Shown here: piece by piece, positions 1 through 7,054 of the stretch
Numbering within the stretch: position 1 is the stretch's first letter
Layout of the letters: each line of letters starts with the position of its first letter
Source: an uncultured Actinomycetes bacterium
Lineage (GTDB): Bacteria > Actinomycetota > Actinomycetes > S36-B12
Assembly (NCBI GenBank): GCA_937902285.1
Contig: CALGTB010000046.1
Coordinates: 1 to 16,660 of the forward strand
Direction of reading: 5' to 3'
Length of the DNA stretch: 16,660 bases
Made by a program: the position numbers and the translations under genes
Notes under the pieces: generated by a model
Database searches by the model: none
Seen by the model: the letters and a program-made list of their open reading frames with translations, nothing else
Told to the model about the DNA's origin: nothing

Positions 1-2
1 TC

Positions 3-59
3 GAGGTCACGAAGGCGATCCAGGAGGTCAAGCGCGCGCTGATCTTCCGCCGCGTGTAG
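3..59 (+). CDS. C-terminal end of an unidentified protein (partial)
   Basis: An open frame enters from the left edge and ends at a TAG at 57-59. It encodes the last 18 residues, EVTKAIQEVKRALIFRRV, a basic, helix-like tail. The fragment is too short to assign a family. It is called coding because it is open to the window edge, is followed by a strong hairpin at 65-153, and converges on the next gene. It could be chance. Confidence 0.45.
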   Translation, partial: EVTKAIQEVKRALIFRRV

Positions 60-64
60 TCAGC

Positions 65-153
65 CCCCTGCTCCGCACCATCTCCGCGAGCGGTGAGCTG
101 TCGACCTGGTGGACGGGGCACAGGCGCCCACACCTCACCACTCGCGGCAGGGG
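65..153. terminator. Candidate bidirectional terminator hairpin between convergent genes
   Basis: Bases 84-97 pair with 134-147 over 14 positions. The only exception is 91/140, which is C-A in plus-strand RNA but a G-U wobble in minus-strand RNA. Bases 65-70 (CCCCTG) pair with 148-153 (CAGGGG) as an outer stem, with 71-83 bulged. An inner GGGC/GCCC (116-119/126-129) can cap the structure. It fills the space between the plus-strand stop at 59 and the gabD stop at 155. There is no T-run on either side, as is common for actinobacterial terminators. The terminator role is inferred from position. Confidence 0.5.
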
Positions 154-154
154 C

Positions 155-1588
155 CTAGAGGTCGACGGCGAAGTACTGCGTCTCGAGGAACTCGTGGATC
201 CCGGCGAAGCCGCCTTCACGCCCGAGCCCGGACTCCTTCATGCCGCCGAACGGCGCTGCGGGGTCCGACGCCAGGCCGCGGTTGACCGCCACCATCCCCG
301 ACTCCATCCGCCGGGCGACCTTCACGCCCGTGCCAGGGTCCTTGGCGAACACGTAGGAGATCAGGCCGAACTCGGTGTCGTTGGCCATCCGGATGCCCTC
401 GTCCTCGTCGGAGAACGTGACGATCGGAGCCACCGGCCCGAAGACCTCGTTGCGCGTCAGGGTCGAGCCGTGCAGCACGTCGCGCACCACGTAGGGCGCG
501 ATGAAGGCCCCCAGCGCCGGGGCGGTCGAGACAGCGGAGATCGACAGCCCCTCGCCCTCGGCCTCACCGAGCAGCTCGAGGATCTTGTCGCGCTCCTTGA
601 CCGACACCATGGCGCCGAGGTCGTTCGACGCGTCGACCCCCGGGCCGATCTGCAGCGCGCCCATGGCGGACTCCAGGCGATCGGTGAAGTCGCCGGAGAC
701 CGACTCATGGACGTAGAAGCGGTTCGCCGCGGTGCATGCCGCGCCGCCGTTGCGCATCTTGGCGATCATGGCCGCCGACACCGCTGCATCGACATCCGCT
801 CCCTCGAGGACCAGGAAGGGGGCGTTGCCGCCGAGCTCCATCGACGAGGGCAGCACCCGCTCGGCGGTCTGCTTGAGCAGCATCTTGCCGACGAACGTGG
901 AGCCGGTGAAGGACAGTGTGGCGATGCGGGGATCGCTGAGGATCGCCGACGACACGTCGCCGGTCCGGCTGGTGGTGATGATGTTGACGACTCCCGCGGG
1001 AGCACCTGCTCGCATGAGCACCTCACCGATCCACAGCGCGGTGAGGGGAGTCTCGCTGGCGGGCTTGAGGATGGCTGTGCAGCCCGCCGCCAGGGCGGGC
1101 GCCAGCTTCCGCGTCGCCATGGCCGCCGGGAAGTTCCACGGCGTGATCATGTAGGCGACCCCGATGGGGCGATGGTCCGTGATGATGGTCTTGTCCCGAG
1201 CCGGGGCGTAGCGGAAGCCGCCCTCGATCCGCGCCGCCTCCTCGGAGAACCACCGGAAGAACTCGGCGGCGTAGGTCGCCTCCCCCATCGCGTCGCGCCA
1301 CGCCTTGCCGTTCTCGAGGGAGATCAGCCGTGCGCACGTCTCGACCTCGGCGGTCATGATCTCGAACGCCCTGCGCAGGATCTCCGCACGCTGGCGGGCC
1401 GGCGTGACCGACCACGTCTGGAAGGCATCGTGAGCCGCTGCGACGGCGTCCAGCCCGTCACTGACCGACGCATCGCCGATCTCCGCGAGGACCGTGAACG
1501 TGGCCGGGTCGTTGACCGGCAGCCGGGTCTCGGTCTGCAGCCACTCGCCGCCGATGAGCAGGCCGGTAGGGACGGTCGGTGTCGACAT
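155..1588 (-). CDS. gabD: NAD(P)-dependent aldehyde dehydrogenase, succinate-semialdehyde dehydrogenase (GabD) type
   Basis: A 477-residue aldehyde dehydrogenase superfamily enzyme that oxidises an aldehyde to the acid with NAD(P)+. The best subfamily guess is succinate semialdehyde to succinate, the last step of 4-aminobutyrate breakdown, in the cytosol. Visible landmarks are TPWNFP with Asn151, the cofactor-binding stretch ILKPASETP (about 173-181), FTGS (227-230), ELGG with catalytic Glu251, the catalytic Cys285 in GGAACTAANR, and the C-terminal PFGGMKESGLGREGG. The length is normal. The ATG at 1588 is chosen because GGAGGA lies just upstream and the protein then starts directly at the usual N-terminal strand (GLLIGGEW). 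The frame stays open further upstream, to 1705, but that would overlap the divergent gene. No GABA transaminase lies nearby, so the substrate is unproven. Confidence 0.9.
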   Translation of the reverse strand: MSTPTVPTGLLIGGEWLQTETRLPVNDPATFTVLAEIGDASVSDGLDAVAAAHDAFQTWSVTPARQRAEILRRAFEIMTAEVETCARLISLENGKAWRDAMGEATYAAEFFRWFSEEAARIEGGFRYAPARDKTIITDHRPIGVAYMITPWNFPAAMATRKLAPALAAGCTAILKPASETPLTALWIGEVLMRAGAPAGVVNIITTSRTGDVSSAILSDPRIATLSFTGSTFVGKMLLKQTAERVLPSSMELGGNAPFLVLEGADVDAAVSAAMIAKMRNGGAACTAANRFYVHESVSGDFTDRLESAMGALQIGPGVDASNDLGAMVSVKERDKILELLGEAEGEGLSISAVSTAPALGAFIAPYVVRDVLHGSTLTRNEVFGPVAPIVTFSDEDEGIRMANDTEFGLISYVFAKDPGTGVKVARRMESGMVAVNRGLASDPAAPFGGMKESGLGREGGFAGIHEFLETQYFAVDL

Positions 1589-1591
1589 GCT

Positions 1592-1597
1592 TCCTCC
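1592..1597 (-). promoter_or_regulatory. Ribosome binding site of gabD
   Basis: GGAGGA on the minus strand, three bases before the ATG at 1588. It decides this start over the longer open frame. The spacer is short. Confidence 0.65.
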
Positions 1598-1620
1598 ATG
1601 GGTGCCGTGATCCACCGGTG

Positions 1621-1626
1621 AGCCTA
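1621..1626 (-). promoter_or_regulatory. Candidate -10 element of gabD
   Basis: TAGGCT on the minus strand matches the actinobacterial TANNNT -10 pattern. It would start a transcript near 1614, giving a leader of about 26 bases that contains the ribosome binding site. No good -35 is visible. It lies back to back with the -10 of the divergent carboxypeptidase gene. Confidence 0.35.
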
Positions 1627-1636
1627 GCGCCGCGCC

Positions 1637-1642
1637 TACACT
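1637..1642 (+). promoter_or_regulatory. Candidate -10 element giving a leaderless carboxypeptidase transcript
   Basis: TACACT is followed by eight bases and then the ATG at 1651. There is no clear Shine-Dalgarno sequence. Transcription would begin at or within two bases of the A of the ATG, as in leaderless actinobacterial mRNAs. Confidence 0.45.
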
Positions 1643-1650
1643 CGAGTTCC

Positions 1651-2787
1651 ATGCGCCAAGGCACCTCGGCCTGCCTTCGGGCAGCCCTCGCCGCACTGGC
1701 CGCACTGGCCCTGCTGGTGGGCACGGCCGGCCCGTCCACCGCCGACACCATCGGCGGCGACCGCCTTGCGAGCACGCATCGCACGGTCGACCTCCTGCCG
1801 GGCGCCGATCCCCTCCCGGAGATCTGGGCGGAGACCTGGATCATCGCCGACGCGACCACCGGCCACGTCCTCGCCCAGAAGGGCTCGCACGTGCGACGGG
1901 CGCCCGCGAGCACCCTGAAGATGCTCACGGCGCTGACCGTCCTCCCCGTCACCTCACCGCAGACCACCGTCGTCGCCACGAAGAAGGCCGCCTACACCTA
2001 CGGGGCACGGGTGGGCCTGCGCCCCGGACGCAGCTACTCCCTCGACGACCTGTGGTACGCGGTCTTCCTGCCCAGTGCCAACGACGCGGCCATCGCCGTC
2101 GCCCAGGCCAACGGAGGAGTCCGGAAGACCCTGCGTGAGATGAACGCGGTCGCGGCACGCCTGCAGGCGAACGACACGGTGGCGCGCACGCCGAACGGAC
2201 TCGACCGCCGGGGGCAGCTGTCGAGCGCCTACGACCTCACCCTCATCGCCCGTGCCGGGCTCGCGCGCGCCGACTTCGCGAAGTACGCCGGCACGGCGCG
2301 GGCCACCTTCCCCGACACCAAGGGCAAGGGACGGCACCCCATCTACACCACCAATCGGCTCCTGCTGAAGGGCTACCGGGGCATCATCGGCGTCAAGACC
2401 GGGTTCACCTCGCAGGCCGGACGCACCTATGTGGGAGCAGCGCGTCGTGGCGGCACGACGTTGATCGTCGCCCTCATGGGGATCCACGAGTCGAGCGAGT
2501 CGGCTGCCCGCAAGCTGCTCGACTGGGGCTTCGCCAACCGCGACGCCGTCAGCCCCGTCGGCGTGCTGGTCGATCCGCTGCCCGACGCCCCGGCGTCGGT
2601 CCCGGAGCCCACCAGCGCCGCGCTTGCTCCCACCACAGCCCCCGCTCCGCGCACCGCTGCTCCGGCACCGAGCATCGCGCCCGACCCAGCGGGGCCGAGC
2701 CAGGCGGTGCTGTGGGGCGCCGGCGCAGCAGCCGCAGCAGCGGGTGGGCTGTGGATCGCCGCCGCGGTTCGCCGGCGTCGCAGCTAG
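1651..2787 (+). CDS. D-alanyl-D-alanine carboxypeptidase (low-molecular-mass penicillin-binding protein, peptidase S11)
   Basis: A 378-residue exported cell-wall enzyme that trims the terminal D-Ala from peptidoglycan pentapeptides. It starts with a signal peptide: a short basic segment, an alanine/leucine core (about 11-24), and a likely cut near the ADT at 31-33. All three penicillin-binding motifs are present: SxxK as STLK with nucleophile Ser87 and Lys90, SxN as Ser142-Ala-Asn144, and KTG at 249-251. Residues about 310-350 are a Pro/Ala-rich spacer. A C-terminal membrane helix (about 353-372) and an RRRRS tail follow, so the enzyme is anchored by its C-terminus. The ATG at 1651 is preferred to the upstream in-frame start at 1579 because it begins the signal peptide and has a -10-like TACACT eight bases away. 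Its stop overlaps that of the convergent gene by three bases. Confidence 0.92.
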   Translation: MRQGTSACLRAALAALAALALLVGTAGPSTADTIGGDRLASTHRTVDLLPGADPLPEIWAETWIIADATTGHVLAQKGSHVRRAPASTLKMLTALTVLPVTSPQTTVVATKKAAYTYGARVGLRPGRSYSLDDLWYAVFLPSANDAAIAVAQANGGVRKTLREMNAVAARLQANDTVARTPNGLDRRGQLSSAYDLTLIARAGLARADFAKYAGTARATFPDTKGKGRHPIYTTNRLLLKGYRGIIGVKTGFTSQAGRTYVGAARRGGTTLIVALMGIHESSESAARKLLDWGFANRDAVSPVGVLVDPLPDAPASVPEPTSAALAPTTAPAPRTAAPAPSIAPDPAGPSQAVLWGAGAAAAAAGGLWIAAAVRRRRS

Positions 2788-3320
2788 CGGGTCCCCGTCA
2801 GCGCGAACTCACGGACGATCTCCCAGCGGTCGCTGCGTCGCTCGAACAGGCGGATCGCCGTGACGTCGACCTCGGCCGTGAAGCCCGCGAGGTCGGCGAG
2901 CGCGCGGTCGAGCAGGGCATCCGCGACGTCGTGGGCGAGGGTGACGTGGGGGTGGTAGGGGTAGCGGGTCTCAACGGCCATGTCCCCCGAGCGGACCCGC
3001 GCCTCGAGGTGGGCGCACTCGTCGGCGCCGTCGGTGACGGTGACGAATACGACCCGCGTCACCGGTGCGAAGGTGCCGGTCCCCGCCAGCGTCAGCCGGA
3101 ACGGGGCAGTGTCGCGGGCCACCTGCTCGAGGTGGCGCAGCACCGCAGGCATGGCCTCGGCATCCACGTCGATCGGCGGCAGAAGGGTGACGTGCGGCCG
3201 CATCTCCCCGGCCGCCGGCTCGTAGCGCGAGCGGGCCTCCTCCAGCAGGTCGCCAGCGGGAGGTGGGATGTCGATCGCGACGCCGAGCGTGTGCCCCACC
3301 GCCACCGGACCGTCGCTCAA
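2784..3320 (-). CDS. 2'-5' RNA ligase / cyclic phosphodiesterase family protein (2H phosphoesterase)
   Basis: A 178-residue protein of the 2H phosphoesterase superfamily (LigT/ThpR-like), which acts on 2',3'-cyclic or 2'-5' phosphodiester bonds in RNA or nucleotides. The two signature HxTx motifs are visible, His43-Val-Thr45-Leu in RPHVTLLPP and His125-Val-Thr127-Leu in HPHVTLAHD, each giving one catalytic His. The exact substrate cannot be read. The start is uncertain. A TTG at 3320 overlaps the trpS stop, and an AGGA touches it with no spacer; in-frame GTG codons at 3305 and 3299 are alternatives that lose only five to seven residues. The gene is probably translated with trpS from one mRNA. 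Its stop overlaps the convergent carboxypeptidase stop in a shared CTAG. Confidence 0.82.
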   Translation of the reverse strand: MSDGPVAVGHTLGVAIDIPPPAGDLLEEARSRYEPAAGEMRPHVTLLPPIDVDAEAMPAVLRHLEQVARDTAPFRLTLAGTGTFAPVTRVVFVTVTDGADECAHLEARVRSGDMAVETRYPYHPHVTLAHDVADALLDRALADLAGFTAEVDVTAIRLFERRSDRWEIVREFALTGTR

Positions 3321-4336
3321 TCCTGGTCCAGGGGCACGAAGCCGACCCGCTCGTAGACGTCGCTCAGCGTTCCCGCCGCCGTGGCGCGCGCCTTCCGTGC
3401 GCCCACGCCCATGAGCCGTCGGAGCTCGGCGGGGTCGTCGAGCAGCTCGGCCGTGCGCTCGCGGATGGGCCGCACCGCGTCGATGACGATCTCGGCCGTG
3501 TCGCCCTTGAGGTCACCGTAGCCACGCCCCTCGTAGCCGGCGACGATGACGTCGAGATCGCGCCCGGTCAGCGCGCTCTGGATGGTGAGCAGGTTCGACA
3601 CGCCCGGCTTGCCCTCAGGGTCGAAGGCGATCTCGCGACCGGAGTCGGTCACCGCGCTCTTGATCTTCTTCGCCAGCGTCCGGTCGTCGTCCAGGAGCCA
3701 CGCGCACCCGACTGGGGCGGACTTGCTCATCTTGGCCGTGGGGTCCTGCAGGTCGACGATCTTGGCCGTGGCCTTCACGATCAGCGGCTCGGGCACGGTG
3801 AGGGCGGGTCCGAACTTGGTGTTGAACCGCTGGGCGAGGTCGCGGGTGAGCTCGAGGTGCTGGCGCTGGTCCTCGCCGACAGGCACCGCGTCGGCCTGGT
3901 AGATGAGGATGTCGGCCGCCTGGAGGATCGGGTAGGTGTACAGCCCGACCGTCACCCGTCCCGCGCCCTCCTTCTGCGACTTGTCCTTGAACTGGGTCAT
4001 GCGGCCCGCCTCGCCGAACCCGGTCTGGCACTCGAGCACCCACGCCAGCTGGCTGTGCTCGGGCACCTGGCTCTGCACGAAGACGGTCGAGCGCTCGGGG
4101 TCGAGGCCCACCGCGAGCAGCTGGGCGAAGGATGCATACGTGCGCCGGCGCAGGACCTCCGGATCGTGGTCGACGGTGATGGCGTGCTGGTCGACGACGC
4201 AGTAGTAGGCGTCGTGCGAGTCCTGGAGCCGCACCCACTCGCGCAGGGCCCCCAGGTAGTTCCCGAGGTGGAACGCGTCTGCCGTGGGCTGGATGCCGGA
4301 CAGGACGCGCGGGGGTCGCGAGGACGAGGCTGTCAT
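3317..4336 (-). CDS. trpS: Tryptophanyl-tRNA synthetase
   Basis: A 339-residue cytosolic class I aminoacyl-tRNA synthetase that charges tRNA-Trp. The HIGH-type motif is HLGN (23-26), following SGIQPT. The conserved VGEDQRQHLELTRDLA spans 153-168, and KMSKS is at 202-206. The length is typical of the bacterial enzyme. The ATG at 4336 (MTASSSRPPRVLSG) is chosen because the longer frame to 4384 would overlap the upstream gene by 44 bases. It lies four bases after the upstream stop with no clear Shine-Dalgarno sequence, so translation probably depends on coupling. No T-box or tryptophan-related leader is visible. Confidence 0.96.
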   Translation of the reverse strand: MTASSSRPPRVLSGIQPTADAFHLGNYLGALREWVRLQDSHDAYYCVVDQHAITVDHDPEVLRRRTYASFAQLLAVGLDPERSTVFVQSQVPEHSQLAWVLECQTGFGEAGRMTQFKDKSQKEGAGRVTVGLYTYPILQAADILIYQADAVPVGEDQRQHLELTRDLAQRFNTKFGPALTVPEPLIVKATAKIVDLQDPTAKMSKSAPVGCAWLLDDDRTLAKKIKSAVTDSGREIAFDPEGKPGVSNLLTIQSALTGRDLDVIVAGYEGRGYGDLKGDTAEIVIDAVRPIRERTAELLDDPAELRRLMGVGARKARATAAGTLSDVYERVGFVPLDQD

Positions 4337-4340
4337 GCCG

Positions 4341-5672
4341 TCATTCTGTCGCATCACCGTCGGCGGGCTCATCGGCGTCGACATCTCCGGCGGCGTGCGG
4401 CACGTGCGTCACCTTGACGCGTGACACCCGGCGCCCATCGAGCTCGACCACCTCGAAGCGGTGCTCCCCGTCGTCGATGACGTCACCGAGGAGCGGCACC
4501 CGCCCCAGTGCCGCGATGACGAAGCCCGCCACCGTCTCGTAGGGGCCCTCGGGCAGCTCGATGCCGGTCTCGTCGGCGAAGTCATCGACGTTGAGCAGTC
4601 CCGCCACGGTCACCACGCCGACAGTCGCCGGCTCGGCGGCGGGATGCTCCACGTCGTACTCGTCCTGGATGTCGCCGATGAGCTCCTCGACGAGGTCCTC
4701 CATGGTGACGATGCCGGCCGTGCCGCCGTACTCGTCCTGGACGAGCGCGAGGTGCTGGCGCAGCCGACGCATCTCGGTCAGCGTGCTGAGGACCTCCTTG
4801 CTCCCGGGGAAGGACGTGATGTCGCGAGCGAGTTCCCCCACCCGCGCATTCCCCGAGATGAGGTCGGGATCGAGGATGTCGCGGATGTGGACGAAGCCGA
4901 TGACGTCGTCCGCCGAGTCGCGCTGCACGGGGTAACGACTGTGCGGCTGGTCGATCACGACGCGCACGGCCTCGCTCACGGGCATCGCGGCGTCGAGGAA
5001 GTCCACCTCCGTGCGCGGCAGCATGACCTCGCGCAGCTCGCGATCACCCGCAGCGAAGACATCATCGATGAGCTCGCGCTCCTCTCGCGTGAGCTCGCCG
5101 TGGGTCGCCACCAGGTCGCGCAGCTCCTCGCCGCTGATCGCCTCCTTCGCCCCGTGCGGGTCGATGCCGAACAGCCGCACGATGGCGTCCGTCGCCACCG
5201 ACAGCGCCCAGATGAAGGGGCGGAACGCGGTCGCGATGAAGTCGACCGGGGCCGCGACGACGAGCGACACCGGCTCGACGCGCTGCAGCGCGATGCGCTT
5301 GGGCACCAGCTCGCCGAGCACGAGCGAGACATAGGCGATGACGATGGTGACCGCGATGAACGCCAGCGTGTCGGCGAGACCCTGGCCCATGCCCCAGCCC
5401 ACGAAGACCGGCGACAGCTGCGGGGCGATCTGCGACGCGCCGAATCCCGCCGAGATGAACCCGGCGAGGGTGACGGCGACCTGTCCGGCGGCAAGGAACC
5501 TGTTGGGGTTCGCCGTCAGCACCGAGAGGCGGCGCCCGCGTCGGCTCTCCTCCGCCAGGCGCTGGACCTGCGACTCGCGCAGGGAGACGAGGGCGAGCTC
5601 GGCCGCGGCGAAGAAGCCACCCAGGAGGATGAAGAACAGCACCACGAGGATGTTGACCCAGAGGTCACTCAT
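4341..5672 (-). CDS. CNNM/CorC-HlyC family membrane protein with CBS pair
   Basis: A 443-residue inner-membrane protein of the family often annotated as hemolysin or magnesium/cobalt efflux protein. Its order is: N-terminal CNNM transmembrane domain (about 1-190, hydrophobic spans near 5-30, 60-85, 98-120 and 130-165, with the conserved ELVPK at 121-125); cytoplasmic CBS-domain pair (about 205-335, with VMLPRTEV at 216-223 and DEYGGTAGIVTMEDLVEEL at 313-331); and CorC_HlyC domain (about 345-423). An acidic tail follows. Known relatives act in Mg2+ (or other divalent cation) homeostasis; a hemolysin role is not implied. The ATG at 5672 is preferred over a GTG at 5684 because a -10-like TAGTGT lies eight bases before it. 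The gene leads a cluster with trpS. Confidence 0.9.
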   Translation of the reverse strand: MSDLWVNILVVLFFILLGGFFAAAELALVSLRESQVQRLAEESRRGRRLSVLTANPNRFLAAGQVAVTLAGFISAGFGASQIAPQLSPVFVGWGMGQGLADTLAFIAVTIVIAYVSLVLGELVPKRIALQRVEPVSLVVAAPVDFIATAFRPFIWALSVATDAIVRLFGIDPHGAKEAISGEELRDLVATHGELTREERELIDDVFAAGDRELREVMLPRTEVDFLDAAMPVSEAVRVVIDQPHSRYPVQRDSADDVIGFVHIRDILDPDLISGNARVGELARDITSFPGSKEVLSTLTEMRRLRQHLALVQDEYGGTAGIVTMEDLVEELIGDIQDEYDVEHPAAEPATVGVVTVAGLLNVDDFADETGIELPEGPYETVAGFVIAALGRVPLLGDVIDDGEHRFEVVELDGRRVSRVKVTHVPHAAGDVDADEPADGDATE

Positions 5673-5680
5673 GGCACGAC

Positions 5681-5686
5681 ACACTA
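5681..5686 (-). promoter_or_regulatory. Candidate -10 element giving a leaderless CNNM transcript
   Basis: TAGTGT on the minus strand is followed by eight bases and the ATG at 5672. No Shine-Dalgarno sequence is visible. The spacing is identical to that in front of the carboxypeptidase gene. Confidence 0.4.
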
Positions 5687-5719
5687 CTGCCCACGAACCC
5701 GGCCCTCCCCCGCACGCAG

Positions 5720-5782
5720 CGATGCCTCGTCACTCGTGGCTGGAATCCGGGACGGATTCCAGCCACGAGTGACGAGGCATCG
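5720..5782 (-). terminator. Perfect 30-bp inverted repeat, likely icd terminator
   Basis: Bases 5720-5749 are the exact reverse complement of 5753-5782, with a three-base loop (GGA, 5750-5752). It begins seven bases after the icd stop codon and ends 33 bases before the CNNM -10 candidate. No T-run follows on the minus strand. The position fits a terminator or mRNA 3'-end stabiliser for mdh-icd, and insulation of the CNNM-trpS cluster. A perfect stem this long exceeds what a usual intrinsic terminator needs, so it could also be a dispersed repeat unit. Confidence 0.7.
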
Positions 5783-5789
5783 GGCAGGG

Positions 5790-7004
5790 CTACGACATCG
5801 CCCTCTGCAGGTTCTCATCGATCGAGCCGAGGAACTCCTGCGTCGTCTGCCACGGCTGATCGGGGCCGATGAGCAGGGACAGGTCCTTGGTCATCTTCCC
5901 CTCCTCGACCGTCTCGATGCAGACGCGCTCGAGGGTCTGCGCGAACTCGCTCACCGCGGGGGTGCCGTCGAGCTTGCCCCGGTGCTCCAGTCCGCGCGTC
6001 CACGCGAAGATGGACGCGATCGGGTTCGTCGACGTCGGCTTGCCCTGCTGGTGCTGGCGGTAGTGGCGGGTGACCGTGCCGTGAGCGGCCTCGGCCTCGA
6101 CCGTGCGGCCGTCCGGGGTCATGAGCACGCTGGTCATCAGGCCGAGCGACCCGAAGCCCTGGGCCACGGTGTCGGACTGGACGTCGCCGTCGTAGTTCTT
6201 GCACGCCCAGACGTAGCCGCCCTCCCACTTCATGGCCGCGGCGACCATGTCGTCGATGAGCCGGTGCTCGTAGAGGATCCCGGCGGCCTCGAACTCGGAC
6301 TTGAACTCCGCCTCGTACACCTCGGCGAAGATGTCCTTGAACTGGCCGTCATAGGCCTTGAGGATCGTGTTCTTCGTCGACAGGTACACCGGGTAGTTGC
6401 GGTTGAGGCCGTAGCGCATCGACGCGCGAGCGAAGTCGCGGATCGACTCGTCGAGGTTGTACATGCCCATGGCGACGCCCGCAGACGGGAAGTCGAAGAC
6501 GTTGAACTCCATGGGCTCGGATCCGTCGGCCGGCTGGAACGTCATGGTGAGGGTGCCGGCGCTCGGGACCTTGAAGTCCGTGGCCTTGTACTGGTCGCCG
6601 AACGCATGGCGGCCGACGACGATCGGCTTGGTCCACCCGGGCACGAGGCGCGGGATGTTGGAGATGATGATCGGCTCGCGGAAGATCACGCCGCCGAGGA
6701 TGTTGCGGATGGTGCCGTTCGGCGACTTCCACATCTTCTTGAGGCCGAACTCCTCGACGCGGGCCTCGTCCGGGGTGATCGTGGCGCACTTGACGCCGAC
6801 TCCGTACTTCTGGATGGCGATGGCCGAGTCGATGGTCACCTGGTCGTCCGTGGCGTCGCGGTGCTCGATGCCGAGGTCGTAGTACTGCAGGTCGACGTCG
6901 AGGTACTTCAGGATCAGCTCGTCCTTGATGAACTGCCAGATGATGCGCGTCATCTCGTCGCCGTCGAGCTCGACGATCGGGTTGACCACCTTGATCTTGC
7001 TCAC
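5790..7004 (-). CDS. icd: NADP-dependent isocitrate dehydrogenase, homodimeric eukaryote-like type
   Basis: A 404-residue cytosolic TCA-cycle enzyme converting isocitrate to 2-oxoglutarate, CO2 and NADPH. The sequence resembles mitochondrial/cytosolic eukaryotic enzymes rather than E. coli Icd. Isocitrate-binding residues are present: Ser94, Asn96 and Arg100 in SPNGTIR, Arg109, Arg132, Tyr139, and the Lys in STKNTI at 211. Metal ligands lie around Asp251-Asp252, and Asp274 and Asp278 are in NYDGDVQSD. Arg313-His314 in HGTVTRHYR fit NADP binding. The GTG start at 7004 has GAGGAG six bases upstream. It follows mdh by 50 bases on the same strand with no terminator between them, so the two are probably cotranscribed. 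Confidence 0.96.
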   Translation of the reverse strand: MSKIKVVNPIVELDGDEMTRIIWQFIKDELILKYLDVDLQYYDLGIEHRDATDDQVTIDSAIAIQKYGVGVKCATITPDEARVEEFGLKKMWKSPNGTIRNILGGVIFREPIIISNIPRLVPGWTKPIVVGRHAFGDQYKATDFKVPSAGTLTMTFQPADGSEPMEFNVFDFPSAGVAMGMYNLDESIRDFARASMRYGLNRNYPVYLSTKNTILKAYDGQFKDIFAEVYEAEFKSEFEAAGILYEHRLIDDMVAAAMKWEGGYVWACKNYDGDVQSDTVAQGFGSLGLMTSVLMTPDGRTVEAEAAHGTVTRHYRQHQQGKPTSTNPIASIFAWTRGLEHRGKLDGTPAVSEFAQTLERVCIETVEEGKMTKDLSLLIGPDQPWQTTQEFLGSIDENLQRAMS

Positions 7005-7010
7005 GAAGTT

Positions 7011-7016
7011 CTCCTC
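7011..7016 (-). promoter_or_regulatory. Ribosome binding site of icd
   Basis: GAGGAG on the minus strand, six bases before the GTG at 7004. It supports that GTG as the start. Confidence 0.7.
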
Positions 7017-7054
7017 ATCTCATCCACGGTCCGACAGCGTTGGGAGCAGCGTCA

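Noticed and set aside
194..1621. A 475-codon plus-strand open frame opposite gabD
   Set aside because: Antisense shadow of a complete aldehyde dehydrogenase. Its composition is low-complexity Arg/Gly/His/Asp, with no recognisable domain.
3263..4417. A 384-codon plus-strand open frame opposite trpS
   Set aside because: Antisense to a complete tryptophanyl-tRNA synthetase with all motifs intact. No family features.
5720..5782. The hairpin as an insertion-sequence remnant or attachment site
   Set aside because: There are no flanking direct repeats, no transposase or integrase trace and no tRNA nearby. The arms meet at a 3-base loop, so nothing is carried between them.
7005..7054. Possible terminator or promoter between mdh and icd
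   Set aside because: The 50-base gap shows only the icd ribosome binding site and no convincing hairpin or -10 element.
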